From Tetrastigma voinierianum (taxonomy: Eukaryota; Streptophyta; Magnoliopsida; Vitales; Vitaceae): a stretch of 64,000 bases of DNA. This document shows positions 35,623 to 48,932 of the stretch, in pieces. A program made the position numbers and the translations under genes. Within the stretch, counting starts at the first letter, position 1. Each line of letters begins with the position of its first letter. A model generated the notes under the pieces. The model had not been told where the DNA came from. It saw only the letters and a list, made by a program, of their open reading frames with translations, and made no database searches. The stretch lies in contig JAEQBH010001514.1 of assembly GCA_016808115.1 (NCBI GenBank), positions 806,001-870,000 on the forward strand, written 5' to 3'.

Positions 35623-38424
35623 TGATGAGCTTAAAAGTCATCTATTACAGTCCATTTTCTGATCTATTTTTATCTAAACAAGACTTGTTTATGTGTAGTG
35701 CTGGAATAGCAAAGCTTGTTAAATGGCGAAATTCAGAAAAAGAGAATTTTTGCAGAAAAGAAGCGAGAGATTGGATGAGCGTTAATGAAATAATTGGCTG
35801 AAGCAGTTCGTGAGAAAGTGCACAGGGTGAAGGAACCTGATGTCGTAAAGCTTGGCGGCCGATAAAATGCATATCCGGGTTGCAGCGATGAAAACTCTGC
35901 GTCGGAAAGCGAAGCTTACTTGAAGAGCGAGCGGGCTGAGGTTAAAGCTCGGTGGAAACGCGGAAATGAAGAAGAGAAGACTTCGCGCCGCGACATACGG
36001 ATGATGTGGTGACATCGACGATGAATTAGCGGCGGTCGACATCGGTGTGCGAAAAAGAAGTCACGACGAGATCGGCTAAAGAGAAAGGTCGCTGACGCCG
36101 AGGAAAAGTGAAGGAAATAAGCAAGCGATTACATGGCTCACGGATAAGCGGCTGAGATTAACGGAAGCTAAGGGAATGATGTCGCGGCGACATACCGTGA
36201 TGTGCGCGACAAGGGTTGATGTCGCGACTCGGAATGGAGGTCGCGACAAGAGAATCGCGCCAAAGGCTATGACGGGCTTGGTGAGATGAAGTGAGGTAAC
36301 TAAAAGTTGTTGTCGCGACGGAAGGGCGGGTCGACATCAATAGCGACACGATTGAAACGCTGCGAGGGGCATGAATTGATGTCGCGACGAGGGATTGATA
36401 ATAAGCGGCGGCCCGGGATTTTCATCAAGTGAGGCTAACGAGCCATAAGAAGCTAATGTGCGACGAAGTTATTGTCGCGACATCCAAAAGCGATGTCGAT
36501 TATGGAACGCCAAAGTTCCTTAAGGCGATGTCACGACAAGAAATTGGAAATTACCGACAGGAAGCAACCCGGTGAAACTGCCGAGGCATAAAGTGATTTC
36601 CGCGACAAAGGATCGATATGGCGACATCGGCGGAACATCGATTGAAATTTGCGATTTGTTTAGTTGATGTCGCGTGAGAGATTGATCATCGCGACCTCAA
36701 GAGCGACCATTTGAAACTCTGCGAAGGCGTGGGTGATGTCGCGACAAAGATGATGTGGCGACATCGCCAGACAACGATTAAAGAGCGCATAGACTTAAGT
36801 TGATGTCGCGGCGTGAGATCGATGTCGCGACATGGATGATGTCGCGCGGCAAGGGATTGGTCGCTGACGAGCGGTAACTTGGGCGATCCACTTGAAATCC
36901 ATAACGAATCGTTGGGATTAGGGCGAAACCACTATAAATGCGGCTTCCGAAGAGGAAGCGGCTTAGGCGGTGACACGGGCGAAGATGCAGGGGGTGAAGG
37001 CTCATTCTTTATTTTCTTTTTAGTTTTTCTTTTTCTTTTCTTTTTCTTTTTCTTCGCCCGATGTTGATAGTTAAATTAGATTAGATTTATCGTTTCATTT
37101 TTCGTTTTTAATTTACGGATGCAGGTGTTGTCGATTTTGAGCGAGAAGGCGAATGCGGGAATTTATTCTTTTCAAATTACTATCTGGAATGTTGAAGTTC
37201 AGACAAATTTCTAGAATTCAACTCTTCAGTTTCGAATTGTAGTTATTCTTATGATCAGAGGAATGATGTAACGTGTAATTCGATGGTGAGGAATCCGGCC
37301 ATTAGTGAATCGCATAGTCGAGAAATTATCTTTCTTTGTGATCGTTCGGCGATTTTTTTTTAATTTCCAATTATGAATTTACTTACGGTGTTAGGTTTAC
37401 TATTTTTGATCACGAATATCGGAGTTTCTTATACAGTTATAAGATTTGTCTCATTAACTCTACGATTCGAGAGGCCTCTACGAGTGACCTGAGGCGTTTG
37501 AGGAGTTATGACAATTACTTGAAGGGTATATTAACTGCTATTTGAGATCCTATTAGGCTTTTAAGTTTACTTCGATAAATCTCTTCTCACTTGAAATCGA
37601 AGAGTTGAATGAGTTATCAATTTAAACAAGCGAGAGTTCACCTCGGTCGAATAGTGAGGCGATCAGGTGTTGGGTGGATAATCAGGAGGGTGATCTGATG
37701 CAATTTTGAGTCATCTGGAGGTGTATATCCTTGTGACCGATAACTTGGGCTAGTTTGATCCATAAAATGGGTATGAAGTATTCGCGAAGAAAAATACTGA
37801 TTATTAAGGAAATCCCTTTTAAAAGTAGTTATTTAATTTCCCGTCTTCGAGAGAATCAGAAAATTAGATAATGAAATGTGAAGGCGGAGAGATCCAAATT
37901 TTTATCGGCAAACGCCTTGGACAGATTTTTAAAACCTGAAATATTCAAGAAGTTTTATCGCATTAACTACGAATCAGTACTTCACTATAGTAGTATACTG
38001 ATGTGTCCTCCGAAAGATAATTATTCAGCTTCCATTTATTTCTTAATCTATCTTATTCTTATTCTTTATATTCCGCTTTATTTGATTGTTCATTTATTTT
38101 ACTCATGCGTATAATTTCCAAATCTTCTGCCGGACCCAATATCACTTTATGGCTCAAATAGTACTTTGAGCTCGGAGTAGTCGTGGCAGTTGATTTAAAA
38201 TTCTTGAGATCTCTGTGGGATCGATATCTGGACTTATATCCATTTTATTACTTGTCGACCTGTGCACTTGCAATATATCAGGCCAAAACCAAAATTGAAA
38301 ATGATTAACTCTAGGAGATTTTAGGTCTCAACAAGTTTTATGGTGCAATTTCCGGGGATTAGATAATAGTCCTTTGGTAATTGTGCAACTAAATTCAGAG
38401 GCGTGTTTCTGTCCGAGGTCATCA
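35623..38424 (+). repeat. Athila-like 5' LTR
   Basis: Starts TGATGAGC after GTCTG and ends GAGGTCATCA. The first half (about 36175-36860) is crowded with GATGTCGCGACA-type motifs; the second half matches the 3' LTR well, including the TTCTTTTTCTTTT pyrimidine block near 37010-37055. A primer-site-like string at about 38333-38352 (TTTTATGG then CCGGGG) lies inside the LTR. Confidence 0.8.
36175..36860. repeat. dispersed GATGTCGCGACA motifs in the Athila-like 5' LTR
   Basis: More than a dozen copies of GATGTCGCGACA or close variants, a partial palindrome centred on TCGCGA, spaced irregularly (about 25-60 bp). A smaller set occurs in the 3' LTR at about 44430-44770. The spacers differ from one another, so this is a motif cluster and not a simple tandem repeat. 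Confidence 0.75.
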
Positions 38425-38431
38425 AGTTTTA

Positions 38432-38450
38432 TGGCGCTGCTAAGCCGGGG
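38432..38450 (+). promoter_or_regulatory. Athila-like primer-binding site
   Basis: TGGCGCTGCTAAGCCGGGG, a few bases after the LTR end, resembles the TGGCGC-CCGGGG site known for Athila/Tat elements, which is read from a tRNA other than initiator Met. Confidence 0.7.
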
Positions 38451-38753
38451 GATCGAAAGAATTTGATAGGATCAATATTCGTGAAGGAAAGAAGGAAATA
38501 CTAATTTGACATTTAAAGAAAAAGAACAAAAAATAGTTTTTCAAGCAAAGGGTTCATTTTGACCACTAACCTACAACAAACCATATTGAATATATTTGTC
38601 GCTTTGACTAATCCTATTAATGGGAGTGTTTGCTTTCTTAAAAACTTTGGATGCATAGGAAGCCAGTAAAACTAATCCGATTCCAAATGATCTCCGACCA
38701 GAGAAAACACTTCGCAGCTTGAGAAAGACAAGGAAAGCAGAAAACACAACCAT

Positions 38754-39660
38754 GGCAGATGAAAGACAGGATCAAACTGAGGGACACAGGACAACAGCCA
38801 GAAGACCTCCAATCACTGATACCATGGAGGAATTTTGGAAGCCTATCATTCAGGATGAATACCATGAATCGACGTACCTCGCATCGATGCCAACAACTTT
38901 GAACTAAAACTAAAGACTAATTACAATGGTGCAAAGAACACCAAGCATCGGGTCATCCTAATCAAGATCCTAATGAACACTCTGGGAGATTTCTCAGATG
39001 GCAAACACGCTTGTCGAATGGGGTGAGACCGAGATATCAGTTAAGTTACATCTATTCCCATTCTTTCTAAGAGATACAAAGAGCCCACATGGTATGAATC
39101 TTACCATGGTTATGTTGATACTTGGGAGGAGTCGGTAGAGAAATTATTCGGGGCGCATTCTTCCCCATCACTCACCTCGAAAGGATGGCGAAATCATTGT
39201 TTTTCTCAAAGAGGGGAAGATGAGAGCCTATATGTGGCCTGGGAAAGATTCAAACGGTTGCTGAGAAGATGCCCACATGGAATTGATCCTCAAGACCCAG
39301 ATGGACATCGGTATCATGCTCGAATGATACGATCCAAGGGAACTAATATGCTTCATGTCAGGAGCATTCAAGCCGTAAAAGTTAAGCCGAGGAGGCTAAA
39401 GATCCGAGTAGAGGACCCGCAAAATGCACATGAGAACTCCTTATGAGTCTTCAAAAGGAAGTAGCAGAGGAAAAGGGATCATGGAGTTGAGCAAGATGAA
39501 TGCTATGGAAGCAAAGTTGGATGCTATTATGCATCGAATGGACAAAACAAGAAAAGGAGGGCCGCATAATCGCCCATGAAGTAGGAGCGCTTGAAAAGAG
39601 TTGTTAAGAGGAAGTACGAAAGCTAATGAAGAACGCCTATGATGTCGAGGAGGTAAATAC
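38754..39660 (+). pseudogene. Athila-like gag remnant
   Basis: Begins MADERQDQTEGHR. Pieces that fit gag in order: LITMVQ (about 38920), LFPFFLRD (39054-39075), YVAWERFKRLLRRCPHGI (39230-39285). Frames change several times; a nucleocapsid zinc knuckle was not found. Confidence 0.7.
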
Positions 39661-40619
39661 TTAGGTGAGCGCAGAGAAGTTACCATTTCAACCCAATCCT
39701 AACTCGCAAAGACATTATCACCTAAAGACTCAGAAATCCATGAGAATTTTTCATATACAGAGGGGCTTCAAGGCCCAAGGCGTGACAACCTCATCACATG
39801 TGGGTATCAACAGCCACCACACCTGCAAAGAAAGATCAACAAGAAGGAAATGAACATGTAAAATGAATATCGGTCGAGGAGGGCCCAATCTTTGAAGAAC
39901 AGATGTCGATTTCATGGGGATACAAGAAGTCGTTTGAACCTCCAGAACAAAGTTTGCAAGAGTTGAAGCAATGCTACTAATTCCCAAATTTTCAGACCAC
40001 CAAATGCATCATTGAAGAACTGAGACACAAGTAGGCAATTTTGCCCTAACCCCGCAAAGCCGTAAGAAAGATGCCTTCCTAAGTGACACAAAGAAAAATC
40101 CAAAAGACTCCGCATGGTCAGACACCGAGGATGCCGGGAAGGAAATAGAAAAGATGGAAGAAAAAGATGATAAAGAATAAAGAAGGAGTAAGACTGCATG
40201 TGGGAAGAGGTAATCGGAGAAAGAAAAAGAAGGAGAAGGGAAGAACATCCAAGATCTAGACCTCAGCCCCATTTCCACGTAGACTACAAACTAAGATAGA
40301 GGAGTTAGCTTGCAAGGTTTTGAAAACTTTCCAGGTTTGCGAGATCATGACGCCTTTTATCAAGTGGTAACTCGTATGCCACTCTATGCAAAATTTCTCA
40401 AGGACATACCGAGCAAGAAAAGAAAATAGTAGAGGAAGGAATAGTGAATCTCACCGCCACTTCCTGCAAGCAGGCAAGAATCGTAAAAGAATTCGCTTAA
40501 AAGATGAAGGACCTGTGGAGCTTTACACCCCTTGCATCATCGAGGAATTGAATTCCGTGAAGCTCTCTCGACTCAGAGCTAGTATCAATTTGATGCCTCT
40601 TTCTCATACAAGAAACTAA

Positions 40620-40865
40620 GTTTGGGGAGGTTATTCCCACCATCAAGCATTCTTCAAATGGCAAGATGTGATCGATGGTGAAACCTCAAGGAGTCTTGGA
40701 AGATGTGCTGGTCACTGTTGGGAAATTTGTTTTTCCAAAGACTTCCATCATTCCGACATGGAAGAAGATTCACAAGTACTCAAGCATCGGGAAGACCATT
40801 CCCTAGCTACTCGGAGCCGCTCCTCGATTGACATGCAAAAGGAGTTCTACCTTGAGGGTTGGAGA
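40620..40865 (+). pseudogene. Athila-like protease region
   Basis: Shifted frames carry LQMA, PQGVLEDVLVTVGKFVF, DMEED and GRPF followed by DMQK, matching the protease domain just upstream of Athila reverse transcriptase. Confidence 0.62.
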
Positions 40866-41379
40866 AGAAGCTGCTGCTTTTAACTTGATCAAAAGTATGC
40901 AAAATGTAGACATAGACAAGGAAAGCTGCAATGTAGCAGATTTTGTCTATACTTCCAACCCTGATGTTAACAATGATCAGACACTCAGCTTTTATCAATG
41001 AAAAAGAGATGAATTTCCAAGATACCTGAGATGTCTATTCTCGAATTTCCAAACAAAGAAGCCATTCTTAGAAACTATGATGAGCTTTGGAAGCAAACAA
41101 ATGACAATAGAAAAATATTGAAAAGAGAAATTCATCAAGAAACCAAAGGCGTATGACCAGTTTTGAAAGAGTTGCCATGTCATTTAAAGTATGCTTACTT
41201 AGAATTACCAAAGAAAAACCAAGATCATTTCGCGCACTGATGTCAAGAACAAAGATTGCTGAAAATATTAAGGAAGCATAAGGAATCGCTAGCTTGGTCC
41301 ATTGAAGAGCTGAAGGGTATCAGTCCATCAATTTGCATGCATAAGATTCTGCTAGAAGAGACTTCAAAACCATCTGTAG

Positions 41380-41960
41380 AACACTAAAGGAGACTGAATC
41401 TAGTGATGATGGAAGTAGTCAGAAAGGAGGTACTCAAATTGCTGAATGCTGGTTTTATCTATGCTATTTCAAACAAGATTGGGTGAGCCCAAATTCATGT
41501 GGTTCCAAAGAAAGGGGGTTTACTATGATCGTAAATGAAAAATGAATTGATTCCAATAAGAACAGCGTTGGATTGGGATGGAGGGTATGTATTGATTACG
41601 CGTAAAGTTGAATTCAAAGAACTTAAAAGATCATTTTTCTTTGCCTTTCATTGATCGATGTTGACAAAGTTAGCGTGACACCTCACTTCTTGTTTTCTCT
41701 CGGATGGGTACTGTGGATACAATCAGATTGCTATTGCACCGAGGATCAAGAGAAGACCATACATTCACATGCCCCTATGGTACCTTTTGCCTTCGAAGGA
41801 TGCCATTTGGGCTATGTACGTCTACTATATTTCGTAGGTGTATGGGGATGTCATTCTCAGATTTGCTGAAGAAGTGATGGAAATTTTCATGGATGACTTC
41901 GATCAGGTATGGATCCAAATTTTTGATCAATGCTTAAACAACTGAAACAAGATTTCAAAG
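41380..41960 (+). pseudogene. Athila-like reverse transcriptase
   Basis: RRLNLVMMEVVRKEVLKLLN (41390-41450), VVPKKGG (41499-41519), DGYSG/NQIAIAPEDQEKT-like pieces (about 41700-41760), and the catalytic FMDD at 41886-41897. Broken by stops and indels. Confidence 0.75.
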
Positions 41961-42179
41961 ATGCCAAGACAAACAAACAAGACTCGAATTGGGAAATGCC
42001 ATTTTATGGTGACGTACAGACACATAAAATTGCCATCGACTGTATGGACCAATCCAAGGTATCCATTATCAAACTCGACTGTCTACCACAAAGAAAAGGA
42101 GTAAGAAGCTTCGGGGCATGTCGGATTTTATAGAGATTCATCAAAGACTTCTCAAAATAGCCGTAATTCACTTATGCGC

Positions 42180-42690
42180 ATTGTCGAGAAAAAGATACAA
42201 GGTTCACTTTGAAGAAACTCGCAAAGTGATGCTTAAAATCAAAATCGTATTGGTACAAGACCTATAATGGATGCACCGCACGGGATCAGGATTTGAAATA
42301 ATGTGTGATGCCAAATGATTTTGCCATGGGAGTCAGGTTGGCAAAGAAAGAGAAAGTATTCAAAATATATACTATAAGGTAAGACTTTCAATGAAGCACA
42401 AGGAACTACTAACAACCGGTGTTGAGATGCCAGCCATAGCATTTGCTCGTGAAAATTTAGGGCAATACATTTTAGGATCCCATGTGGTAATTACACTCGA
42501 TCATGCAAAGAATCAAATACTTTATGTCAAAAAAGGAAGCTGGGTTGATTGATAAGGCGGGAGCCGTCAAGGCAGGAGCTCGATTTGGAAATCAAGGATA
42601 AAGGATGTGACAATGATAGCCGATCACTTGTCAAGAGTAGAAAGAAGCAAAGGATGAAGAAGAAAATGATACACAGAATCAGATGAAAGT
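42180..42690 (+). pseudogene. Athila-like RNase H
   Basis: FEIMCDA (about 42290), KELLTTGVEMPAIAFARENL (42395-42460), LGSHVVITLDHAKN (42472-42515). Matches the RNase H region that follows reverse transcriptase in this lineage; disrupted frame. Confidence 0.72.
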
Positions 42691-42719
42691 AATTGTTTAA
42701 GGGCTCTTCCCCAACTTCC

Positions 42720-43900
42720 ATGGTATGTCGACATCGTGAATTATCTCAAGCCAGGAGTAATGCCGTAATTCAAACAACGTAAGAGGAAACCTTAACCGAT
42801 ACAGTATTATATTTGGGATGACCTACTATTATTCAAAAGAGGTACGACATGATAATAAGAAGATGTGTGCCGTAAAGTGAACAAGGCAACATTTTAAATG
42901 AATGCCATGTATCACCCATGGGGACATTTTTCTGAGAAAGAAATTAGCTTCACAAGATACTCCAATCGTAGATTTTATCGCCCACTATCTTCGTAGATTG
43001 TGTCGAGTGGGTTAAATTGTGCGATAGATGCCAAAAGATTGAAGACACAGCTAGAATGAAATGCCCTCAGAGGTATTTTCAGGATACAAATTTTTGATGT
43101 ATGGGGGAATAGATTTTATGGGATCTTTCCTATTCATCATTCGAAACCTATACATACGGCTAGCAAGATTACGTTTTCCAAACGGGTGGAAGTAAAGGGC
43201 TTGTCCAAGGAATGATGTTAATACAGCTAGAGTTTCTCGCAAAGGAACATTGAAGGTGACTGGGAACACCTTAACTATCATTGCTGATGAGGGAACCCAC
43301 TTGCAAAATATTTGCAAACCCATGAGCGGTGTATGGATTGCCACGTAACGAGTCATTTATCATCCCTGCACCAATGGACAAGGTAAATTTCAACGTGGAG
43401 ATCAAAAGAATACTTGAAAAGATTCGTGAGCCTGCTGTGAAGGATTGGTCTTCCAAACTTGATAAGATGCATCTTCAGGCTTTCACAGATCGCATACAAA
43501 CCCCCATCGAATGTCCCCATAGCGTAGCTGTTTTCTGCAAACCATGTCATCTACTCCTTGAATTGGAACACAAGGCAATGTGGGCCATCAAGAAGTTAAA
43601 CTTCGATTTTAAGGCCGTAAGGAAGAAAGATCGCTTCCAACTGGCTCGAACTGAAGAATTAGAAATGAAGCTCTATGATAATGTAAAAATGCTAGAATAT
43701 ACAAAGACAAGACAAAGAAATGGCATGATCGTAGAATTTCGAGAAAAGAGTTCATAGCAGGGGAACAGGTTCATTGCTTAATTTGGGGATCAAATTGTTT
43801 CAAGAAAATTAAAACTAAAATGGAGTGGGCTATACACAAGGTGTCAAGTACTACATTTGGAGTGCTGACACTGAGGACAAGAGAATGGGAAAGAATTCAA
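42720..43900 (+). pseudogene. Athila-like integrase
   Basis: Zinc-binding and core pieces are scattered and frameshifted (DVWGIDF-like at about 43095-43115, ADEGTHLQN at 43285-43310). The C-terminal part (43329-43757) is one long frame with VKDWSSKLDK, ELEHKAMWAIKKLNFD and LEMKLYDNVKML, typical for Athila elements, followed by FKVNDVRLKHYL near 43895. Confidence 0.78.
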
Positions 43901-44419
43901 GGTCAATGACGTGAGGTTAAAGCATTATCTAAACAGAAGAGGGAAATGAAGAACTCCAATCGGTTCTGCAAGGAAAAGAGAATAGTACCACAACAAGAAG
44001 TCCAAATGCTAAGGACTCAAAATCGAGCTAATGGGAGGCTACCCATAAGGATTTAATTTCTGATTTTAAGTTTTGAAATATTTTTCTTTTAGTTGCTGAA
44101 AATTAGGTCAGATTTGTTTTTATAAGGATAGATTTAATTTTTAGAAATCAATTGTAGTTTAATTAGATTTTTCTTGAATATTGCAGTGAGCTTCTGCAAG
44201 GTTTAAAGACATGAATGGCAAGCACCATAGAATAATTCCAAAGAACTTGCAAGAGAAGCTTCAAACATGAGAAAGAGGAGTAACCTTTTCCCTAACCCAC
44301 CTCGTAGATATATTTGAATCGATTGTTAAATCTTTGCTCGTGAGACGCTCAAGAGATGCTCCGTGGTTAGGAACACAAGAGAATCCAAGGTTCCGAGATC
44401 ACGAAGTTAAAGGGCTTAG

Positions 44420-46364
44420 GTCATGACAGAAGGTTATGTCGTGACAGAAAGGTTATGTCGTGACATGTTGATGTCACACAAAACATCGATGTCGCGGACT
44501 GCTTTGAAAGGGCAATTTGTGAGTATTAGCGAAGAAGGTATATGTTGGCGATTAACCACCCGTGAAGTCGCCGACAGAGAATTAAGTTTCAAATGAAAAT
44601 GATGTCGCAAATACGATAATCAACAATTCCTGTGACCATCGATGTCGCGACAAACTTAGCATGTCACATATGGCACTCAGGTCGACGCTTTCACTCCCAA
44701 AGGGACTGCCGATGTCGCGACGTGATCGATGTCGCAACATACGGGATGATGCTCGGGGGGCGACTGAGGTCACGACTGAACGGCAATCCTGGGCCAGTCC
44801 ACTTGAAAATCCATAATCAACGCGCTGGGATTAGACCCAACCAGAAACTCCTATAAATACGCAGCCTACCCTAAGAGAAGGCCACAAGTGACAATGCACG
44901 AGAGGTCTGGGAGTCAAGGCTCATTTTCTTTATTTTCTTTTTAGTTTTCTTTTCTTTCTTTTTTCTTTTCTTTTCTTCAATGTTGATAGTTAGAGATTAG
45001 ATTAGATTTATCGTTTCATTTTTTCGTTTTAATTTCGGATCCGTGTTACGATTTGAGCAGGTTTAATGCGCACTCCTATTCTTTTCAAATTACTATCTGG
45101 AATGTTGACGTTCAGACAAATTTCTGGAATTCAACTCTTCAATTTCTTTAATGCAATTATTCTATGATCGAGAAAATGTCAGAGCGTGTAATTCAAGAAT
45201 CAGGAATCCAAATTTTCCATTAAGTGAATGCTATAGTCGAAATTATCTTTTCCGTAGTCGCTTCAGCTAGCTTTTTTTTTTTTCACTTCGCTTATGAATT
45301 TACTTCCGGTGTTTGGTTTACTGCTTGATCTGAATATCGCTTCTTATACCCGTTATAAGATTCATTCTTCATCATTTCTGATTTCAAGGAAATCCTCCGA
45401 GGACATGCAGGCATTCCCGAGAGTTATAAACAATTGTCAAGGTATATTAACTCGCTTATTCGAGATCTGTTTGTTTTGGTGTTTACTCGATAAATCTCTC
45501 TTCACTTAAAATCAAGAAAGAGCTGAATGAGTTATCAATTTAAACAAGGTAGAGTTCACTTCTAATTCGAATAAGGAGGCCAATCCCGTGTTAGCCGAGA
45601 TCTAATCAAGGAGAGGGTGATATATTCTAATTTTGAGGAAGAGCATCCCGAAGTCAGATATCCTTGCTTGACCGAGCAACTTGGGAGCTAAGGTTTATAG
45701 TCCATAAAATGGGGTAATAAGTATTGCAAAAGTTAAAATACCAAGATACGAAATCCTTTTAAAAGTAGTTATTTAATTTCCGTCAGAGAATCGTGAAAAA
45801 TTAGATAAATTTAAATGTGAAGTGTGGAGAGATCCAGCTTTATCAAGCAAAACGCCTTGGACGTATTTTAAAACCTGGAATATTCAATAGTTTTATCAGA
45901 TAATCTGGCTGTGAATTGGTACTTTCACTATAGTAAGATACTCGATGTGTCCTCGAAAGATACTATTCCGTTTCCATTTATTTTCTTTAAACTTATTCTT
46001 TATTCTTTATTCTTTATATTCCGGGCTTATTTGATTTGTCTACTATTTTACTCATGCTAGTATAATTTTAGCTTCTGCTGACCTAATATCACTTTATGGT
46101 CCAAATAGTACTGAGTTTCTGAGAAGTCGTGGTAACTTTGATTTAAAATTTTTATCTCGCGATCGATATCCTGATTCTTATATCCATTTTATTACTTGTC
46201 TAATTGCAATTGCAAAGATATCGTGCCAAAACCAAAATTGAAAATGATTTAACTCTAGGAGATTTTGTGTCCCGAACGTAAGTTTATGGTACTCGATTAC
46301 AGATAATGGGCCCTTCGTAATCGTGGCAACTAAATTCAGATACGTGCTTGCCCTGAGGTCATCA
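44420..46364 (+). repeat. Athila-like 3' LTR (left edge unresolved)
   Basis: Aligned with the 5' LTR from about 44430 (GATGTCGCGAC motifs) through the pyrimidine block near 44935-44985 to GAGGTCATCA at 46364. The true start may lie anywhere from about 44050 to 44420 because the TGATGAGC start is not recognisable. Confidence 0.72.
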
Positions 46365-46369
46365 GTCTG

Positions 46370-46900
46370 CAACACAATTATCAGGTGCTCTAAATGTTTC
46401 TCTGGGCTACCTGAATACACTAGGATATCATCGATAAAAACTATGACGAACCTATCCAAATACAACTGGAATACCCGATTCATTAAATCCATAAACGTTG
46501 CAGGGGCATTAGTCAAACCAAACAGCATCACCAGAAACTCATAATGTCCGTAGCATGTCCCACCATAGTTTCGGGGTACATCACCTCCTACACCTCAACC
46601 GATGATACCCCGCCATGTCTATCTTGGACATACTGAACCCCTTAGAGTTGATCGAATAATCTACTCCATCCTAGGAGTGGATGATCGATTGCGCATGGTA
46701 ACTTTGCTCAATTGCCCTCAGAATTCATGTGACAACCGCAAACTCCCATCTTCTTTTTCACGGCAGAACCCGGAGCTCCCCACGGGATATGCTCGGCCAC
46801 GAATCCCTTTACTCCAACACCTTCTAATTGAGCCTTAAGCCCTCAACTCTTTAGGAGCCATCCTAAGGAGGAATGGAAATGGGCTCAGTCCCTAGGATCA
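46370..46900 (-). pseudogene. gypsy-2 reverse transcriptase, part before the Athila-like insertion
   Basis: On the minus strand: FCREKEDGSLRL near 46760 and LSKVTMRN near 46700, then FGLTNAPATFMDLMNRVFQ, YLDRFVIVFIDDILVYSGSP with intact Asp-Asp (46427-46432) and HLEHLIIVLQT. The frame then enters the Athila-like 3' LTR and the domain resumes at 35617. Confidence 0.85.
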
Positions 46901-46909
46901 AATCAATGG

Positions 46910-48915
46910 TGAACTCCACCTCTCTTTCTGGAGGTAATCCTGCAATATCATCCGGGAATACATCTGGGAACTCTCTAACAACTGGAATCTCATCCACTAT
47001 AGTCCCCTCCTTCCTTGTCTCCACCACATAAGCTAGATAACCCTAACAACCTTTACGCAACATCCTTTGCGCTGCCAAGGCGGAGATCATACTGGAAGAT
47101 AACTCTCTACGTATTCCTCTGAACTTTACCTCCAATTTCCCAAGCCTATGCAACTTTACTTTCTTTTTATAACAATATAATGTGGCTCTATGGCGAGATA
47201 GCCAACCCATGCCGAGAACCACATCAAAACCTCTTCATATCTAGGCCACAAAGATCCTACTGGGAACCCTGTCCCCCACCAGGAACTCTACTATCTCTCG
47301 GGACACGATCTCGAGACTAATCCGATTCCCGGGGAAGGGAAACTCCCATACGAATTCCCTCTCTAATCGGATGGGTCTCTATCCGAAGTGATCTAAGAAA
47401 GGCCCGGATGCAAATGAATGCGTGGCTCCCGGTCCACGCTAATGTATATGCATCATGATCAAGGATAGAAATAATATCAAGAACTACATCCGAGTCAAGA
47501 TCCGCATCTTGCCGAGTCACGCGATAAACCTCGCCCTGAGTAATACGGGTCTCTCGTCATCCCCGCACCACTGGGCCTAGCCTTCACGACTCCCTCTACT
47601 CACACTGCACCGGCCTCCGTCGGGAAACCTCTCCTTGAAGACCTTCGAAGTGCTCATCTCAAGTGGGTAGCTAGGCCGGCTACCGATGTCTCGCACCAAT
47701 CAACCGAGGACACTAATAAAATGGCCTTCCGCCACGCTGAAACACCCCGCACTATATCTCCTACACTCTCTACGTGTGTCCCTCTAACACATATGGGCGT
47801 GCACGGAGGAATGCTCGGTGTCACTCTCGCAACTGGGCCTCATCGATCCCTAACTAGAGGCGCCCCGACCTGCACCTCACTTCTCTGTGAACTCTACCTC
47901 GCTTCGGCAGACCGACTAGAGCTTTGTCGAAAGAAGTGGCCCGGTGCACTCCTCGCACTTTCTCCCGCCCACTGATACATATCGAGTGACCTTTCAACCC
48001 CCTCGAGCTACCAACTAAACTCCCAACCGCTCGAGGAACCACAGACAAATGAACTCTGATTCGATGCTGTAATCTTGCTAAAAATTGCTTGCACTTCAGG
48101 ACTTCATCACCTTGAATATATGTAACCAATCTGACTAATTATGAGAACATCTTCTCATACTGATAATCGACATGTTCTTCTCGCTTCAATTCGAAGAACC
48201 CCCAATCTTCGAATCCTTGTGACTCGAGGAAAGAACTGTCAAGAACTCAATAAATCAATCCCATGATATACCATCAAGATACCTCCTATCCACGGCATCC
48301 CACCAATCCTTAGCCCTATCTTCCATCAGAAAACTGGAAAACAAGACTCTCTGATCATCCGTGCAGCCCATAACTCCTTAAACCTTGTTTACTCCTGGCT
48401 CCCAACCATAACCAGCCGCCTGATTTTCAAGCACGTCATTATACGTGCTTGGCGCCTGCCAGGTTTTTATCGACTCTCCCTGTGTTCTTCAAGAACCTCT
48501 CTAGGTAGCAGCGGAGGCCGTAACCCGGCCGGGACAGTCGCATGGCTACTATCTAAGCAATCTATGCCACCGGCTTCTAACAGAAATCAACCCCGCACTC
48601 GAGCCCCCCGGGTGGCCCGTACGGTCCACCGACCGTCACTCCGAGGTCGATTCACGGAGGCTAAGAAGGGAACCAACTACGTGCTCATCTCTCTCAAGCA
48701 CCGCAGACACCCGAAAGCCCCTGAATGACTCTCCTGACGACTGATGTTCCTCCGCTCGACATAGTGTCAGATACAAAAAATCAACTGCTTAATACTTTGA
48801 AACACTCCTTATATGTATGTACTTCTGAGTTTGAAAATGATGGTCAAGCAAGAGTGTAAAATAGCGTATACTTAAAACCAAGCAATGCTTAATAACACAG
48901 GTTTTGTAAGAACTG
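46910..48915 (-). pseudogene. gypsy-2 gag and protease remnant
   Basis: Protease-like pieces at 47317-47520 (SILDHDAYTLAWTGSHAFIC). Toward the 5' LTR the gag region shows only short matches (for example the stretch at about 48300-48360). Cytosine-rich on the plus strand and poor in usable frames. Confidence 0.55.
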
Positions 48916-48932
48916 GCTCGGAGTACTTAACT

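Larger units (their letters stand above)
35623..46364 (+). mobile_element. Athila-like Ty3/gypsy LTR retrotransposon nested in gypsy-2
   Basis: Flanked by perfect 5-bp duplications GTCTG (35618-35622, 46365-46369). LTRs share long blocks (36.8-38.4 kb with about 44.9-46.4 kb) and end GAGGTCATCA. Internal order on the plus strand: PBS, gag, protease, reverse transcriptase, RNase H, integrase. Lineage is inferred from the gag block AWERFKRLLRRCPHGI, the protease-RT spacing and an integrase end with ELEHKAMWAIKKLNFD. Heavily frameshifted. Confidence 0.86.
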
